64,000 nt of DNA from Bacteroidota bacterium (GCA_009773515.1 WSXX01000015.1:54913-118912); one strand, 5' to 3'; positions 16,192 to 25,827 are shown, counted from the stretch's first letter. Numbers and translations: made by a program. Notes: a model not told the origin generated them from the sequence alone.

Positions 16192-19100
16192 CTATTTCTT
16201 GCTGAACCCAATCGGTTTGCCTGACCCTGCTGAGTTTACCCCCATACCCATAATGCTGTTCATCAGTTCAATTGCCTGCTCCGCATCTTCAAAGGTAAAC
16301 ATTGTCAGTTCCTCACGGCTCAGGTTTTCAAGCTGTGCAATGCGATTGCTGTGGGTTTTGATGATCTTTTCATAAAAATTTCTCACCATTCTTCCATTGC
16401 CGAAGCTTTCAGTTTTTTCATGATGGATTCTGGTAAAAAACATGTTTATCAGGTTCAGTGCATCTGGCGAAATGCGAAACCGGCGCTGTTCCACCCTGCG
16501 TTTGAAAATTTCAAGCAGCTCCGCAGGATCGTAATCGCTGAAGTAAAAGTAATTGTTGAACCTGGATTCAAGACCTGCATTGGAGCCAATCAGTCTTTGC
16601 ATCTCGCCCGTATATCCGGCAACAATCACCGCTAATTTATCCCGGTCATCGTCCATTCTTTTGAGCAGCGTATCAACAGCTTCTTTGCCAAAATCGTTTC
16701 CTCCCTTTTCGGAAGTCAGCGAATAAGCCTCATCAATAAACAATATCCCGTAAAGGGCTGAATCGATAACCGCATCGGTTTTCGGGGCAGTCTGACCAAC
16801 ATACTCGCCAACAAGCTGCGCTCTGGCAACTTCAACCACATGGCCTTTTGGCAAAAGACCCAGAGATTTATAAATGCGCCCCATCAATCGGGCAACGGTG
16901 GTTTTTCCGGTTCCCGGAGGGCCGAAAAACACACTGTGAAGCGAAACTTCATCGGTTTCAAATCCCTTGGCTTTTAACCTTTGCTGGGTTTTGATAAAGT
17001 TGACAAGTGTGCTGACATTTTGTTTGATTTCTTCAAGTCCGACCATGTTTTGCAATTCACCCATGATATCTTCAAGGGTTTCCTCTTTTTTGTCCTCGTA
17101 CTCATCTTTTACCGAGGCCGTAATGTCGTCGAGGGTAAGGGTCTGCATTTCGGCATCCGAAAGTTTATCAATATCCGACATCGCCAGTCTTGCCGATTGC
17201 AGATGAACAGCTTCCTCAAACAGATTTCTTGCTGTTCGCGCATTGCCGAAGTTTTTGTTTTTTGAATTGTAAAGAAACTCAAAATAACGGGTCACCTTTT
17301 CAGCGGCTTCTCTGGTAATTGTGAAATTCTTTTCCTTGCAAATCGATTTGAATATGGTGGTCAGTTGCACAGGATTGTAATCGTTGAAATAGAAATACCT
17401 TGTAAATCTGTGCTGAAGCCCGGGATTTGAAGCAATAAACCGCTTCATTTCATCGGAGTAACCGGCAACAATTACAATAAGATCGTGTTTGTGATCTTCC
17501 ATCTGTTTTACCAGAGTATTGATGGCTTCTATACCGAAATCATTGCCTGCGCCTTCCGGAGACAAGGAGTAGGCTTCGTCAATAAACAATATTCCGCCTA
17601 GCGCAGAATTAATGACTTTGCTGGTTTTTATGGCTGTTGAACCTATAAATTCACCAACAAGATCAGCGCGGTCAACTTCAACAACATGACCTTTGCTAAG
17701 CAGACCCATGGCTTTGAAAAGTCGCCCCATTAAACGGGCAACGGTAGTTTTTCCGGTTCCCGGAGGGCCGAGAAATACTGTGTGCAGCGTGGTTTTGCCA
17801 ACTGCATAACCCCGTTCCTGTCTTTTCTTTTCAATCATGATGAACTTCATCAGCGAGTCAACATCAGTTTTAATGTTGTCGAGTCCGGTCATGCGGTTCA
17901 GCTCATCGAGCACATCTGCAATTTTCTCGGTGCTGGCAGGCGAATCAGCGTGTGAGGTGTTTTTTGGCTCAGGAGAGAGGCTTTCTGCTTCTTCAAGATA
18001 TTGTTTCGCGAGATTATCATCCGGGTCGTTTTTTACAGCCTTTTTCAGGTAGGTGATGGCTGCTTCTTTATTGCCGGCATCTTTGTACGCCAGGCCAATG
18101 TTCCGCAGCGCCATGGAAGTTGAAATACCTTTAACCACACTTTTCTTTGCTTTCTCAATCAGTGTGATGATCTCACTGAGCGGCTCTTCGTTGTCAACAA
18201 TCTGACTCACCAGATTGCCAAGTATGGTTGAGTTTTCAGGACTAAGCTTATATGCTTTTCTGAAACACTCCAGCGCTTCGTCTGTTTCACCCGTTTCGTC
18301 AAGGGCAACACCAAGCGAATTGAACGCAGAGTAAAAGTTAGGCTCAAGTTTAATTGCTTTTCTGAAACAAGCTATGGCTTTATCGTTCTGACCCTTTTCA
18401 GTAAACCGTTTTCCCGATTCAAATTGTGACATGGCTTCAGCACTGAATTCCTCATTGCTGACAGGTTCGTCCGTGGTTCCTGAAGAGTCTGTTTCATCGG
18501 AACCAGATTCGGTTTCCTGATCACCGAAAGTGGTAAATACTATGGCCCATAATTCATTGGCAAAAAACAGACTGCTGATGTCGTTGCCTGCTGCTGCTTT
18601 TTCTTTAAAAAGCGAAGATTCAAGGTTGTTGCGGGTAGCCCAGCTTTGTGTCTGGTAACCGGTATTTGCCGACATCACCAGCACCCAGTAGCCGTCGCCG
18701 TAAGCAAGCGATGTTATGTCTTTGCCTTCATTCCAACCATCGTTGATGGCTGAGGTAGGAAAATCCGTAGAGATGTTTACTGTCTGATTTGTCGTTTTTG
18801 GTCCTTTCGACATAACCACAGCCCAGCGGTCGACTCCATAGGCAACCGAAGTAATTTTATATCCATCGTCAAGGCCTTTTTGAACTTCTTTATCGGGAAA
18901 TTTACTGCTGGTGCGCCATATTTGATCGGTGTAACCGGTGTTCTGTGCCTGAAATACAACCCAGCGATCGTTAACATACGAGAGAAAAATAACATCGAAA
19001 AGGTTGTCCCAGCCATCCTTAATTTCCTCGGCAGGGAAATTGCCATTGGTTGCCCAGCGTTGCAGCCCGTAACCGGTTTTGGTAGAAGTAAGCAGTACCC

Positions 19101-19209
19101 ATTTTCCTTGTCCGAAAGCCATTCCTTGTATTTGCTGTTCTTTTTCCCATGCTGCGGCTATTTCCTTTTCAGGGAAAGCATTGGTGAGTAAATATTTGTC
19201 GGATTGCAT
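16192..19209 (-). CDS. Double AAA+ ATPase (CbxX/EccA-like) with N-terminal Trp-rich repeats and TPRs
   Basis: A 1005-residue fusion. Residues ~5-230 hold about five copies of a ~45-50-residue repeat (pattern GYxxQxWxT...FPxxEIxxGWxxGxxITSLAYGxxxWVxVMS), resembling the family I recall as DUF7477 and probably a beta-propeller-like sensor. Residues ~255-410 are TPRs. Two AAA+ modules follow: Walker A GPPGTGKT at 481-488 and 763-770, Walker B LFIDEA at 541-546 and ~822-827, and arginine-finger-like NPGLQHRF and NAGLESRF. CbxX/CfqX and EccA proteins are the closest AAA+ relatives known to me. No signal peptide is seen, so it acts in the cytoplasm. The LamG/SH3 membrane protein gene is 44 bp upstream on the same strand. 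Function unknown. Confidence 0.85.
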   Translation of the reverse strand: MQSDKYLLTNAFPEKEIAAAWEKEQQIQGMAFGQGKWVLLTSTKTGYGLQRWATNGNFPAEEIKDGWDNLFDVIFLSYVNDRWVVFQAQNTGYTDQIWRTSSKFPDKEVQKGLDDGYKITSVAYGVDRWAVVMSKGPKTTNQTVNISTDFPTSAINDGWNEGKDITSLAYGDGYWVLVMSANTGYQTQSWATRNNLESSLFKEKAAAGNDISSLFFANELWAIVFTTFGDQETESGSDETDSSGTTDEPVSNEEFSAEAMSQFESGKRFTEKGQNDKAIACFRKAIKLEPNFYSAFNSLGVALDETGETDEALECFRKAYKLSPENSTILGNLVSQIVDNEEPLSEIITLIEKAKKSVVKGISTSMALRNIGLAYKDAGNKEAAITYLKKAVKNDPDDNLAKQYLEEAESLSPEPKNTSHADSPASTEKIADVLDELNRMTGLDNIKTDVDSLMKFIMIEKKRQERGYAVGKTTLHTVFLGPPGTGKTTVARLMGRLFKAMGLLSKGHVVEVDRADLVGEFIGSTAIKTSKVINSALGGILFIDEAYSLSPEGAGNDFGIEAINTLVKQMEDHKHDLIVIVAGYSDEMKRFIASNPGLQHRFTRYFYFNDYNPVQLTTIFKSICKEKNFTITREAAEKVTRYFEFLYNSKNKNFGNARTARNLFEEAVHLQSARLAMSDIDKLSDAEMQTLTLDDITASVKDEYEDKKEETLEDIMGELQNMVGLEEIKQNVSTLVNFIKTQQRLKAKGFETDEVSLHSVFFGPPGTGKTTVARLMGRIYKSLGLLPKGHVVEVARAQLVGEYVGQTAPKTDAVIDSALYGILFIDEAYSLTSEKGGNDFGKEAVDTLLKRMDDDRDKLAVIVAGYTGEMQRLIGSNAGLESRFNNYFYFSDYDPAELLEIFKRRVEQRRFRISPDALNLINMFFTRIHHEKTESFGNGRMVRNFYEKIIKTHSNRIAQLENLSREELTMFTFEDAEQAIELMNSIMGMGVNSAGSGKPIGFSKK

Positions 19210-19253
19210 AATGTTATTTTTTTGAAGTTCAGGAAATAGAAATAAATGGTTTT

Positions 19254-20888
19254 TTAATAATCATATCTTCGACGGCTGCCTCCGCTGAACAGCATTGCCA
19301 GGGCAAAAATCAGGAGTATAATTCCCAAAATAATCATGATTATTCCTGCCAGAAGGTAAAGAAAAACCATAATTGCCATCACATTCAGCACTGCCAGCAT
19401 AGCGAACCTGAGCAATCCGGCCATCGGACCTGCAATGCTCAGGCTCTCAAGCGCCAGGGCAATAATCAGCATAATTATTACGAGACTGACTGCCCATAAA
19501 ACCCAGTGTATCGGCAGGGTAAAATCTTGCGGTATTATTTTTGCGCCTTCACTGAAATACCATTCCAATTCAGAACTATCCCAGAATGATCCACCGATTA
19601 TCATCAGGCCGAACAACAAACCAGGCGCTATCATCCACCATTTGGGATATTGTACCGGAAAGTATTTCTGGAATATGGGCGGTCGTTTTATGCCTGATCT
19701 TTTTTGTGCCTTTGATGCAAATGCTTCGGTTTCTGACTGATTTCCAATCCTTGCAAACCAGTTGTTTAGCTTTTCGCGGTATTTAACAGCAAAATATAAT
19801 ATTGCCAGAAATATTGCAGCCACTATCCAGTTGGCAAATCGGTTCATCATAAATATCTGGGAGAGCCAGTTCAGTAATCTGAACAGAGGTTTAAAATCGC
19901 CTGTCCGGTATGCATTCGTTTTTAATGTTTTTCCTGAAATATAGCCCTGCTCACCTTTTGGATTTGTTACCAGAAACCAGTCTTTTCCCATTTCTGAAAC
20001 CACCGAAATGGTATCGCCTTCACTAAAAATATACAGGGTATTCAAACTCCGTATGCTGTCGCGAATTATCAGTTCTTTGTAGCCAACAATAAACTGATCG
20101 CCCTCCTTAATGCCTGATAATTTGCGGGTTTCGAGTTTCTTTCGGTAGCTGCTTCTGTCTTTTATGGCGAAATCTTCTCTGTTTTTATCTATCTGACTAC
20201 CATAGATGGTTTCTATTTCTTCAATCGAAAGTGCTCTGCCGAAAATCATCAGTTCGTCCATTGCGCCTTTGAATGAGCCGGCCAAAATTCCTGGATTGCT
20301 GTTTCCCATTCGTGCCCTTCCGGCAAATATTTCATTGTTGACAATCAGCCTGGCCTGCTCGTTGGGCGAGTCATAAACCACCGCTATAAATGTCCATTGA
20401 TCCTTTAAAACGGCAGTACCATAAATGTTGCCGTCCTTGCCAGCCGAAGCACACCAGCGTTGAGCACCATCGCGGGTTCGCGTAATTATGCGCCGGCTTT
20501 CATCATTGCCACTTTGCAGCGGAGCAAGGCTTTTGAATGTTTCCTCAGCTTTTATCCAGAAGGTGATGGTAATTTCGGGGTATTTTTTTGGTGAAATATC
20601 AAGCGGAAATTCAATCATACTGAATTCCATGCCCGGCCCCGGATTGAACAGACTGGCTGATTTGGGCGATCCGTGACGGTCAGTTGTGGCTTTTACGCGG
20701 GTTGATTTTCCGCTGACTCCGCTTGTGACTGAATTTTTTGCATTTCCGTTAAGTGGGAAATGAGCAATTAGTGATGTGTCTACCGATGAGGTTGCCGCTG
20801 AAGAAATAAATATTAAAAACACCTGCCAGACACTTATAATAGCCAGGCGCATCAATGTTTTGCGGAGTATGGAGAAGGGGTTTCTCAT
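19254..20888 (-). CDS. Membrane protein with LamG-like and SH3-like extracellular domains
   Basis: A 544-residue protein with a signal peptide (hydrophobic residues ~16-32), a concanavalin/LamG-like domain (about 38-230, starting LIAHFPLNGNAKNS and ending near DELMIFGRALSIEEIE), and an SH3-like domain (about 255-325, ending GEQGYISGKTL). Membrane helices follow at about 353-371, 420-437, 458-480 and a long hydrophobic stretch ~490-535, ending in a basic RRRYDY tail. It precedes the double AAA+ gene by 44 bp. I infer a sensor at the cell surface that works with the ATPase. Minus-strand TATATTTG at 20972-20965 is a candidate promoter. Confidence 0.75.
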   Translation of the reverse strand: MRNPFSILRKTLMRLAIISVWQVFLIFISSAATSSVDTSLIAHFPLNGNAKNSVTSGVSGKSTRVKATTDRHGSPKSASLFNPGPGMEFSMIEFPLDISPKKYPEITITFWIKAEETFKSLAPLQSGNDESRRIITRTRDGAQRWCASAGKDGNIYGTAVLKDQWTFIAVVYDSPNEQARLIVNNEIFAGRARMGNSNPGILAGSFKGAMDELMIFGRALSIEEIETIYGSQIDKNREDFAIKDRSSYRKKLETRKLSGIKEGDQFIVGYKELIIRDSIRSLNTLYIFSEGDTISVVSEMGKDWFLVTNPKGEQGYISGKTLKTNAYRTGDFKPLFRLLNWLSQIFMMNRFANWIVAAIFLAILYFAVKYREKLNNWFARIGNQSETEAFASKAQKRSGIKRPPIFQKYFPVQYPKWWMIAPGLLFGLMIIGGSFWDSSELEWYFSEGAKIIPQDFTLPIHWVLWAVSLVIIMLIIALALESLSIAGPMAGLLRFAMLAVLNVMAIMVFLYLLAGIIMIILGIILLIFALAMLFSGGSRRRYDY

Positions 20889-20964
20889 AATCGCATTTTT
20901 AAAAGGGAGTAAACGATCTTGTTGCAGATGCCCGGTGATCTGAGGGTCGCTCCGGTTATCATAG

Positions 20965-20972
20965 CAAATATA
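20965..20972 (-). promoter_or_regulatory. -7 box (TATATTTG) for the LamG/SH3-AAA+ pair
   Basis: This minus-strand octamer fits TAnnTTTG and would give a leader of ~70 nt. A plus-strand TAGATTTG at 21042-21049 could serve the divergent DUF4838 gene. Neither has a clean -33 TTTG. The 360-bp divergent gap holds nothing else I can support. Confidence 0.4.
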
Positions 20973-21248
20973 TGAAATTGAAATGCCTGTATTGTCATTT
21001 CTGCTATTTATAAAACTTCTAAATAGGGCTTATTATCATCATAGATTTGAATTTTGGCTAACCGTAATCCGTGGACAAGAAAAAACTTCCGTTAGAGCCG
21101 GGGAAGCATGAAAAATCAATCCGAGTGCAAAAAAGCCTTGTTTTGTAGACGACTTCACCGGAAGAAATGTTTTCACTTAAAATCAATAGTGAAAAATTTT
21201 AAAAAGTATTCCATTTTTTCTCATCTTTGGCTCAGAAATTCTGCTGCC

Positions 21249-23498
21249 ATGAAAAATACTCTGCTTTTATTCTTTGGTTTGATTTATATGATGCTCCCCG
21301 CTCAGGAAATCAATCACCGCATTGCTTCTGAAGGTAAATCGCTTTACACCATTGTTGTTGATAAGGATGCTGATTCCTCAACCTTTTTTGCCGCAAATGA
21401 GTTGCAGGATTATTTGTACAAAATTACTGGCGCAGCCGTAAAAATTACCAACAAACCAGAAAAACGCTTCAAGTCAATTTTCGTTGGCAGTGAATGGTTT
21501 ACATTAAAACCACAGTTCGGCAGACTGAAAACGCTCAGCAGCGATGGCTTCTGCATTTTTAGCGAAAGCGGCAATTTTTATTTTGCAGGCAACAATTCAA
21601 CCGGAAATATTTATGCGGTGTATGCCATGCTTCAGGATTATGCCGGATGTTTCTGGTTTGGCAATAGCGAACAATATATTCCGGTTAACGCCGCTTTTTC
21701 ACTGCCCGAAATCAGCCATTTTACGCAGCCAGATTTCGCATTCCGCCATCCTCACTTTCCTGATAAAGAAAATCCGGATTTCTACCTGCCCGCCCGCACC
21801 CAGCTTATGGACGATTGGGGCATGTTTGTGCATACCTTTCACAAGCTGATGCCTCCTGATATTTATTTTGATAAAAATCCTGAGTATTATTCGCTGGTTA
21901 ACGGGAAACGCATCCGCGATGGTCAATTGTGCCTGAGCAATCCATCGGTTATTGATCTGCTTTCAGAAAACCTGCGCAAGGAAATGGCTGCAAAGCCGGA
22001 ATGCAGGTATTGGTCGGTTTCGCAAAACGATTGCATCAATTACTGCGAATGTGAGCATTGTCAGGCACTTTACGAAAAATATGGCAGCATTTCAGGAGCT
22101 TATGTATCAATGGCCAACCAGATTGCCAGTCAGTTCCCTGACAAACACATTTCTACACTTGCATACCAGTTTACCCGCTCAGCACCCACGGCCATTGTGC
22201 CCGACAGCAATGTAAACATCATGTTCTGTTCCATTGAGTGCAACCGGAGTCAGCCTTTGGAGACCGATTTGCGCAGCCGCGATTTTGTGAAGGATATGAA
22301 GGATTGGGCCGCGCTAACCCGAAATATTTTTATGTGGGATTATGTGGTGCAGTTCAAAACCTATACCTGCCCTTTCCCGAACTTTGATGTGCTTCAGAAA
22401 AACATTCAGTTTTTCCACAAGCAGGACGTCCCCATGATGTTTCAGCAGGGCAGCGGCAGTTCGTGGTCAGACTTCAGCGAATATAAGCAGTCACTCATCT
22501 CCCATTTGTTGTGGGATGTGAATTTGGATGAGCCAGCTTACAGGCATAAGTTTTTCAATGCATTTTATGGCGAAGCAGCACCTTCTATGCTTGAATATTT
22601 CAGCAGAATTCAACATGAGATGAATCTGCTGTCGCATGAGCGGGGACTTGATATTTATGGCTATCCAATCATGTATTCTGGTTGGTATTTGAAACCTGAT
22701 CTGCTTCGCCAATACAAAGTCCTGCTGGATAAAGCTGAAGCGCAGGTTGCCGGCGATACTGCACGTCTTACCCGGGTTTTGCGCCAGCGTTGCAGTTTCG
22801 ATTTTGCTTACCTCGATATTGCGCTGAACCTCAACCATGCTGAATTATCGTTTTATCGCACCACCAACGGAGTTAAGGAGATAAATCCTGAGATGGCGGT
22901 TCTGCTTGATCGATTTGTTGAAAACTGCAGCAAAACCGGAATTATTACCATTGATGAAAATGGGTACAGTCCTGCTCAATACCGTGCTCAGGCCTTGAAT
23001 ATTGCTGCAATGGCCGTCAAGCCAAACAAAGCAGCCGGCAAAACCATTACTTCGATTACCCCATTTAGTCCGCTTTACAATGTGGGTGGTGAAAAAGCAC
23101 TCACCGATGGTCTTTTTGGCGGACAGCATTTCAGGCTGAACTGGCTGGGTTATCAGGGAAACGATATGGAACTGCTGATTGATTTCGGAAGCATGGAGAA
23201 GTTCAGCAAAGTGGAGGCAAATTTCTTCCTCGATCTGGTGAGCTGGATATTTCTCCCTCTGGAAATTATTATTGAAGTTTCCGATGACGGGCAGGCCTTT
23301 ACACAGGTTTACCGTGAGAAAATCCCCGAACCTGTGCGAAATTTCGGACAAAAGCCAGTGCATTTCAGCTTTGATTTTCAGGAAACCAATGCCCGCTACC
23401 TTAAGCTAACCGCCATCAGCCACAAAACCTGTCCCGACTGGCACCGCGGAGCCAATCAGCCTGCCTGGATTTTTATTGATGAGTTGGTGGTGGAGTGA
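21249..23498 (+). CDS. DUF4838 family exported protein, glycoside-hydrolase-like, with C-terminal F5/8C-like domain
   Basis: A 749-residue secreted protein, started at the ATG at 21249, which gives a clean signal peptide (MKNTLLLFFGLIYMMLPAQE); the upstream 47 codons lack coding character. Residues ~25-135 look like the alpha-glucuronidase/GH20-type N-terminal domain. The central domain (about 150-550) has the DUF4838 pattern including SQNDCINYCECEHCQALY. The last ~130 residues resemble a discoidin (F5/8C) carbohydrate-binding domain. Such proteins occur in Bacteroidota polysaccharide use, but no SusC/D genes are nearby. Confidence 0.78.
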   Translation: MKNTLLLFFGLIYMMLPAQEINHRIASEGKSLYTIVVDKDADSSTFFAANELQDYLYKITGAAVKITNKPEKRFKSIFVGSEWFTLKPQFGRLKTLSSDGFCIFSESGNFYFAGNNSTGNIYAVYAMLQDYAGCFWFGNSEQYIPVNAAFSLPEISHFTQPDFAFRHPHFPDKENPDFYLPARTQLMDDWGMFVHTFHKLMPPDIYFDKNPEYYSLVNGKRIRDGQLCLSNPSVIDLLSENLRKEMAAKPECRYWSVSQNDCINYCECEHCQALYEKYGSISGAYVSMANQIASQFPDKHISTLAYQFTRSAPTAIVPDSNVNIMFCSIECNRSQPLETDLRSRDFVKDMKDWAALTRNIFMWDYVVQFKTYTCPFPNFDVLQKNIQFFHKQDVPMMFQQGSGSSWSDFSEYKQSLISHLLWDVNLDEPAYRHKFFNAFYGEAAPSMLEYFSRIQHEMNLLSHERGLDIYGYPIMYSGWYLKPDLLRQYKVLLDKAEAQVAGDTARLTRVLRQRCSFDFAYLDIALNLNHAELSFYRTTNGVKEINPEMAVLLDRFVENCSKTGIITIDENGYSPAQYRAQALNIAAMAVKPNKAAGKTITSITPFSPLYNVGGEKALTDGLFGGQHFRLNWLGYQGNDMELLIDFGSMEKFSKVEANFFLDLVSWIFLPLEIIIEVSDDGQAFTQVYREKIPEPVRNFGQKPVHFSFDFQETNARYLKLTAISHKTCPDWHRGANQPAWIFIDELVVE

Positions 23499-23539
23499 GG
23501 GGGATAATCGACCGTTTTACCTAAATTTAAATCACACTT

Positions 23540-24034
23540 ATGAAACTCAATTGGAAAGATCGGCTTAAAGATGAAAGCAATCATAGATTATTTGAATTGT
23601 TTTCTGAGAAAAAGAGAATTAACATTGACCCTCAGATTTTTGCCGGAAATCTTCTTTTTGAAAGAAAATATGATCTTGAGTTACTTAAAAACACCAAAAA
23701 AGAATTAATTGAATCAATCAATGATGCATTTAAACGAAAATATAATACAGAACCTCAAAAGATAAAAAAGGAAAACATTATCAAAGAGCTGGTTATGAGG
23801 ACTATCTTCGCTTTAGCTGTTTTTGGAATTATCATCAATTCAAACGAAATAAAGTTTGAATTTGAATCATTAATTATTGACAATAAGATAATTGCCATTA
23901 TCATGGGGGCACTTAGTTTTATTCCACTGATATGGTTAAAGAAGAGCAATGAAAATACAATTAAGAAAGTTGAAAGAGAAAGCCTGAAGAAAAATAATAT
24001 GATTAATAAGATAAATAGTGAATTGAGGTTTTAA
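23540..24034 (+). CDS. Hypothetical two-helix membrane protein, AT-rich
   Basis: A 164-residue protein with no family I recognise. A charged N-terminal region rich in Lys/Glu (residues 1-90) is followed by two membrane helices (about 93-107 and 120-136) and a basic C-terminal tail. Codon use is markedly more AT-rich than in DUF4838 or trpB2 on either side, which suggests it arrived recently. It starts 41 bp after DUF4838 and has no evident partner. Confidence 0.55.
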   Translation: MKLNWKDRLKDESNHRLFELFSEKKRINIDPQIFAGNLLFERKYDLELLKNTKKELIESINDAFKRKYNTEPQKIKKENIIKELVMRTIFALAVFGIIINSNEIKFEFESLIIDNKIIAIIMGALSFIPLIWLKKSNENTIKKVERESLKKNNMINKINSELRF

Positions 24035-24167
24035 AAGGGGTTTAGTTAGCCCCCGCTGAGCGGAATTTGCCTTTCAGCTTTAGCAATAATTCACGTTTTT
24101 TTGTCACTCAGTTCGTTAATAATTCGTTAATTCTCCCTCTCCCTGTTTTTGCAATCTGGTTAATTGC

Positions 24168-24175
24168 TATTTTTG
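24168..24175 (+). promoter_or_regulatory. -7 box (TATTTTTG) upstream of the trp leader
   Basis: Matches TAnnTTTG and lies 20 bp before the leader peptide ATG. A TTTG at 24148-24151 is 16 bp upstream, shorter than the usual 19-21. Confidence 0.5.
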
Positions 24176-24195
24176 TGCTTCAAACAAAAACCACC

Positions 24196-24273
24196 ATGAA
24201 TTCAGCCGTTGCTGTTTTTACTTCCTCCTTTTTCACATCATGGTCATGGTGGTGGCCAAACCAGGCCTCCTAA
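24196..24273 (+). CDS. trpL: Trp-rich leader peptide of trpB2
   Basis: A 25-codon open frame with Trp at codons 16, 18, 19 and 20 (WSWWWP), ending NQAS-stop, 180 bp before trpB2. A run of Trp codons directly before an RNA hairpin and a tryptophan synthase gene is the layout of ribosome-mediated attenuation. When charged tRNA-Trp is scarce, the ribosome would stall at 24241-24255. The same stop is reached by a longer frame starting at 24067, which lacks support. The symbol follows usual naming. Confidence 0.75.
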   Translation: MNSAVAVFTSSFFTSWSWWWPNQAS

Positions 24274-24291
24274 CTTTATCTCAACCCCCGT

Positions 24292-24311
24292 GGGAGTGTT
24301 ATGCTCCTTTT
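24292..24311 (+). terminator. Candidate attenuator hairpin before trpB2
   Basis: GGGAG (24292-24296) can pair with CTCCT (24304-24308) over a 7-nt loop, followed by TTTT. The GGAG half can instead pair with CTCC at 24267-24270, at the end of the leader frame, or with CTC/CC at 24280-24287, so exclusive structures are possible. The stem is short and I could not compute its energy. Downstream, GATTTCGGA occurs three times (24313, 24327, 24334); the rest of the leader to 24453 holds nothing else I can name. Confidence 0.45.
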
Positions 24312-24453
24312 CGATTTCGGAATTTTGATTTCGGATTTCGGAATGCTTGCCTGTCGGCTATTTACTTATGCGAAGTCTTTACTTCTCATTGTTCATAATC
24401 ATTCTGGCAATTCCAATCATTTCACTTTTTATTTCTTCTAAAAACTCATAAAA

Positions 24454-25815
24454 ATGCAACGTAAAATCAACCTGACTGAACAGGAAATCCCCCGTTTTTA
24501 TTACAACATTGTGGCTGATATGCCCAACAAACCTTTGCCTCCTTTACATCCGGGCACGCGGCAACCCATTACACCTGATATGCTGGAGCCCCTTTTTGCC
24601 AAAGAATTAATAAGGCAGGAAGTGTCCACTGAACGTTACATTGAAATTCCTGAAGAAGTCAGGAAGATTTATGCGCAATGGAGGCCAACCCCGCTTTTCA
24701 GGGCTATAAATCTTGAGAAAGCGCTGAATACACCGGCCCGTATTTATTACAAATATGAAGGTGTAAGCCCAGCCGGTTCGCACAAACCCAATACAGCAGT
24801 GGCACAGGCTTTTTACAATAAAATGGAAGGCATTAAAAAGATTACCACCGAAACCGGCGCCGGGCAATGGGGAACTGCACTTGCGTATGCCTGCCAGATG
24901 TTCGATATGGAATGTGAAGTTTTTATGGTCAAAGTGAGTTACGACCAAAAGCCTTACCGCAGAATTATGATGAATACCTTTGGAGGTAAAGTTCATGCTT
25001 CGCCTTCAATGCTCACCGCCGCCGGACGCAGTATTCTTGAAGCCGATCCGCTTTCGTCAGGCAGCCTTGGCATTGCCATTTCCGAGGCCATGGAGCGGGC
25101 AGCTTCAGATCCGACAACGCATTATGCACTCGGATCTGTGTTGAATCATGTGCTGCTTCACCAGACAATAATCGGACAGGAAGCCATGGTACAAATGGAA
25201 AAAGCCGGGCAAATGCCTGATATTGTTGTTGCGCCTTTTGGCGGAGGAAGCAATTTTGCCGGTATTGCATTTCCTTTTCTCAAGCTAAATCTTACTGAAA
25301 ATCAAAATATCCTCTGTATTGCAGTGGAGCCTGATTCATGTCCGAAACTTACCCGTGGTGAGTTTAAGTACGATTTCGGCGATACCATTGGTCTTACACC
25401 TTTATTGCCAATGTACACGCTGGGTCACGATTTTATGCCATCTCCAATTCACGCGGGAGGTTTGCGTTATCATGGAGCGGGTGTAATTGTAAGTCAGTTG
25501 CTGAAGGATGGATTGATTGAAGCTGTTTCGCAAAATCAGCAGCGATGCTTCGAAGCCGGCATGCAGTTTATTAAAACTGAAGGCATTATTCCTGCACCTG
25601 AAGCCACCCATGCCATTGCTACTGTTATCGACGAAGCAAACCGCTGCCGCGAAGAGGGAGTAACCAAAAACATACTCTTTAATCTTTGCGGACATGGCTA
25701 CTTCGATATGGCAGCCTACGAAATGTTTATGTCGGGCAAGCTGAATGGCGAAAAACTTGTGAGTGATGAAAGCATCAGGCAATCGATCAAAGCGATTGAG
25801 ATGTTACAGCCCTGA
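24454..25815 (+). CDS. trpB: TrpB2-type tryptophan synthase beta subunit
   Basis: Joins indole and serine to tryptophan with PLP. At 453 residues and with the N-terminal block FYYNIVADMP...LHPGTRQPI it belongs to the TrpB2 branch rather than the ~400-residue TrpB1 of trp operons. The PLP Lys is K111 in GSHKPNTA; ETGAGQWG and the glycine-rich GGGSNFAG phosphate-binding loop are present. It stands alone, without trpA, and is preceded by a Trp-rich leader. TrpB2 may act on free indole or serine. Confidence 0.93.
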   Translation: MQRKINLTEQEIPRFYYNIVADMPNKPLPPLHPGTRQPITPDMLEPLFAKELIRQEVSTERYIEIPEEVRKIYAQWRPTPLFRAINLEKALNTPARIYYKYEGVSPAGSHKPNTAVAQAFYNKMEGIKKITTETGAGQWGTALAYACQMFDMECEVFMVKVSYDQKPYRRIMMNTFGGKVHASPSMLTAAGRSILEADPLSSGSLGIAISEAMERAASDPTTHYALGSVLNHVLLHQTIIGQEAMVQMEKAGQMPDIVVAPFGGGSNFAGIAFPFLKLNLTENQNILCIAVEPDSCPKLTRGEFKYDFGDTIGLTPLLPMYTLGHDFMPSPIHAGGLRYHGAGVIVSQLLKDGLIEAVSQNQQRCFEAGMQFIKTEGIIPAPEATHAIATVIDEANRCREEGVTKNILFNLCGHGYFDMAAYEMFMSGKLNGEKLVSDESIRQSIKAIEMLQP

Positions 25816-25827
25816 AGTTCTGACTCA

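Noticed and set aside
24067..24195. Longer leader frame ahead of the Trp-rich peptide
   Set aside because: It would begin upstream of the -7 box at 24168, so it would not be on the same transcript; the short frame from 24196 is the plausible leader.
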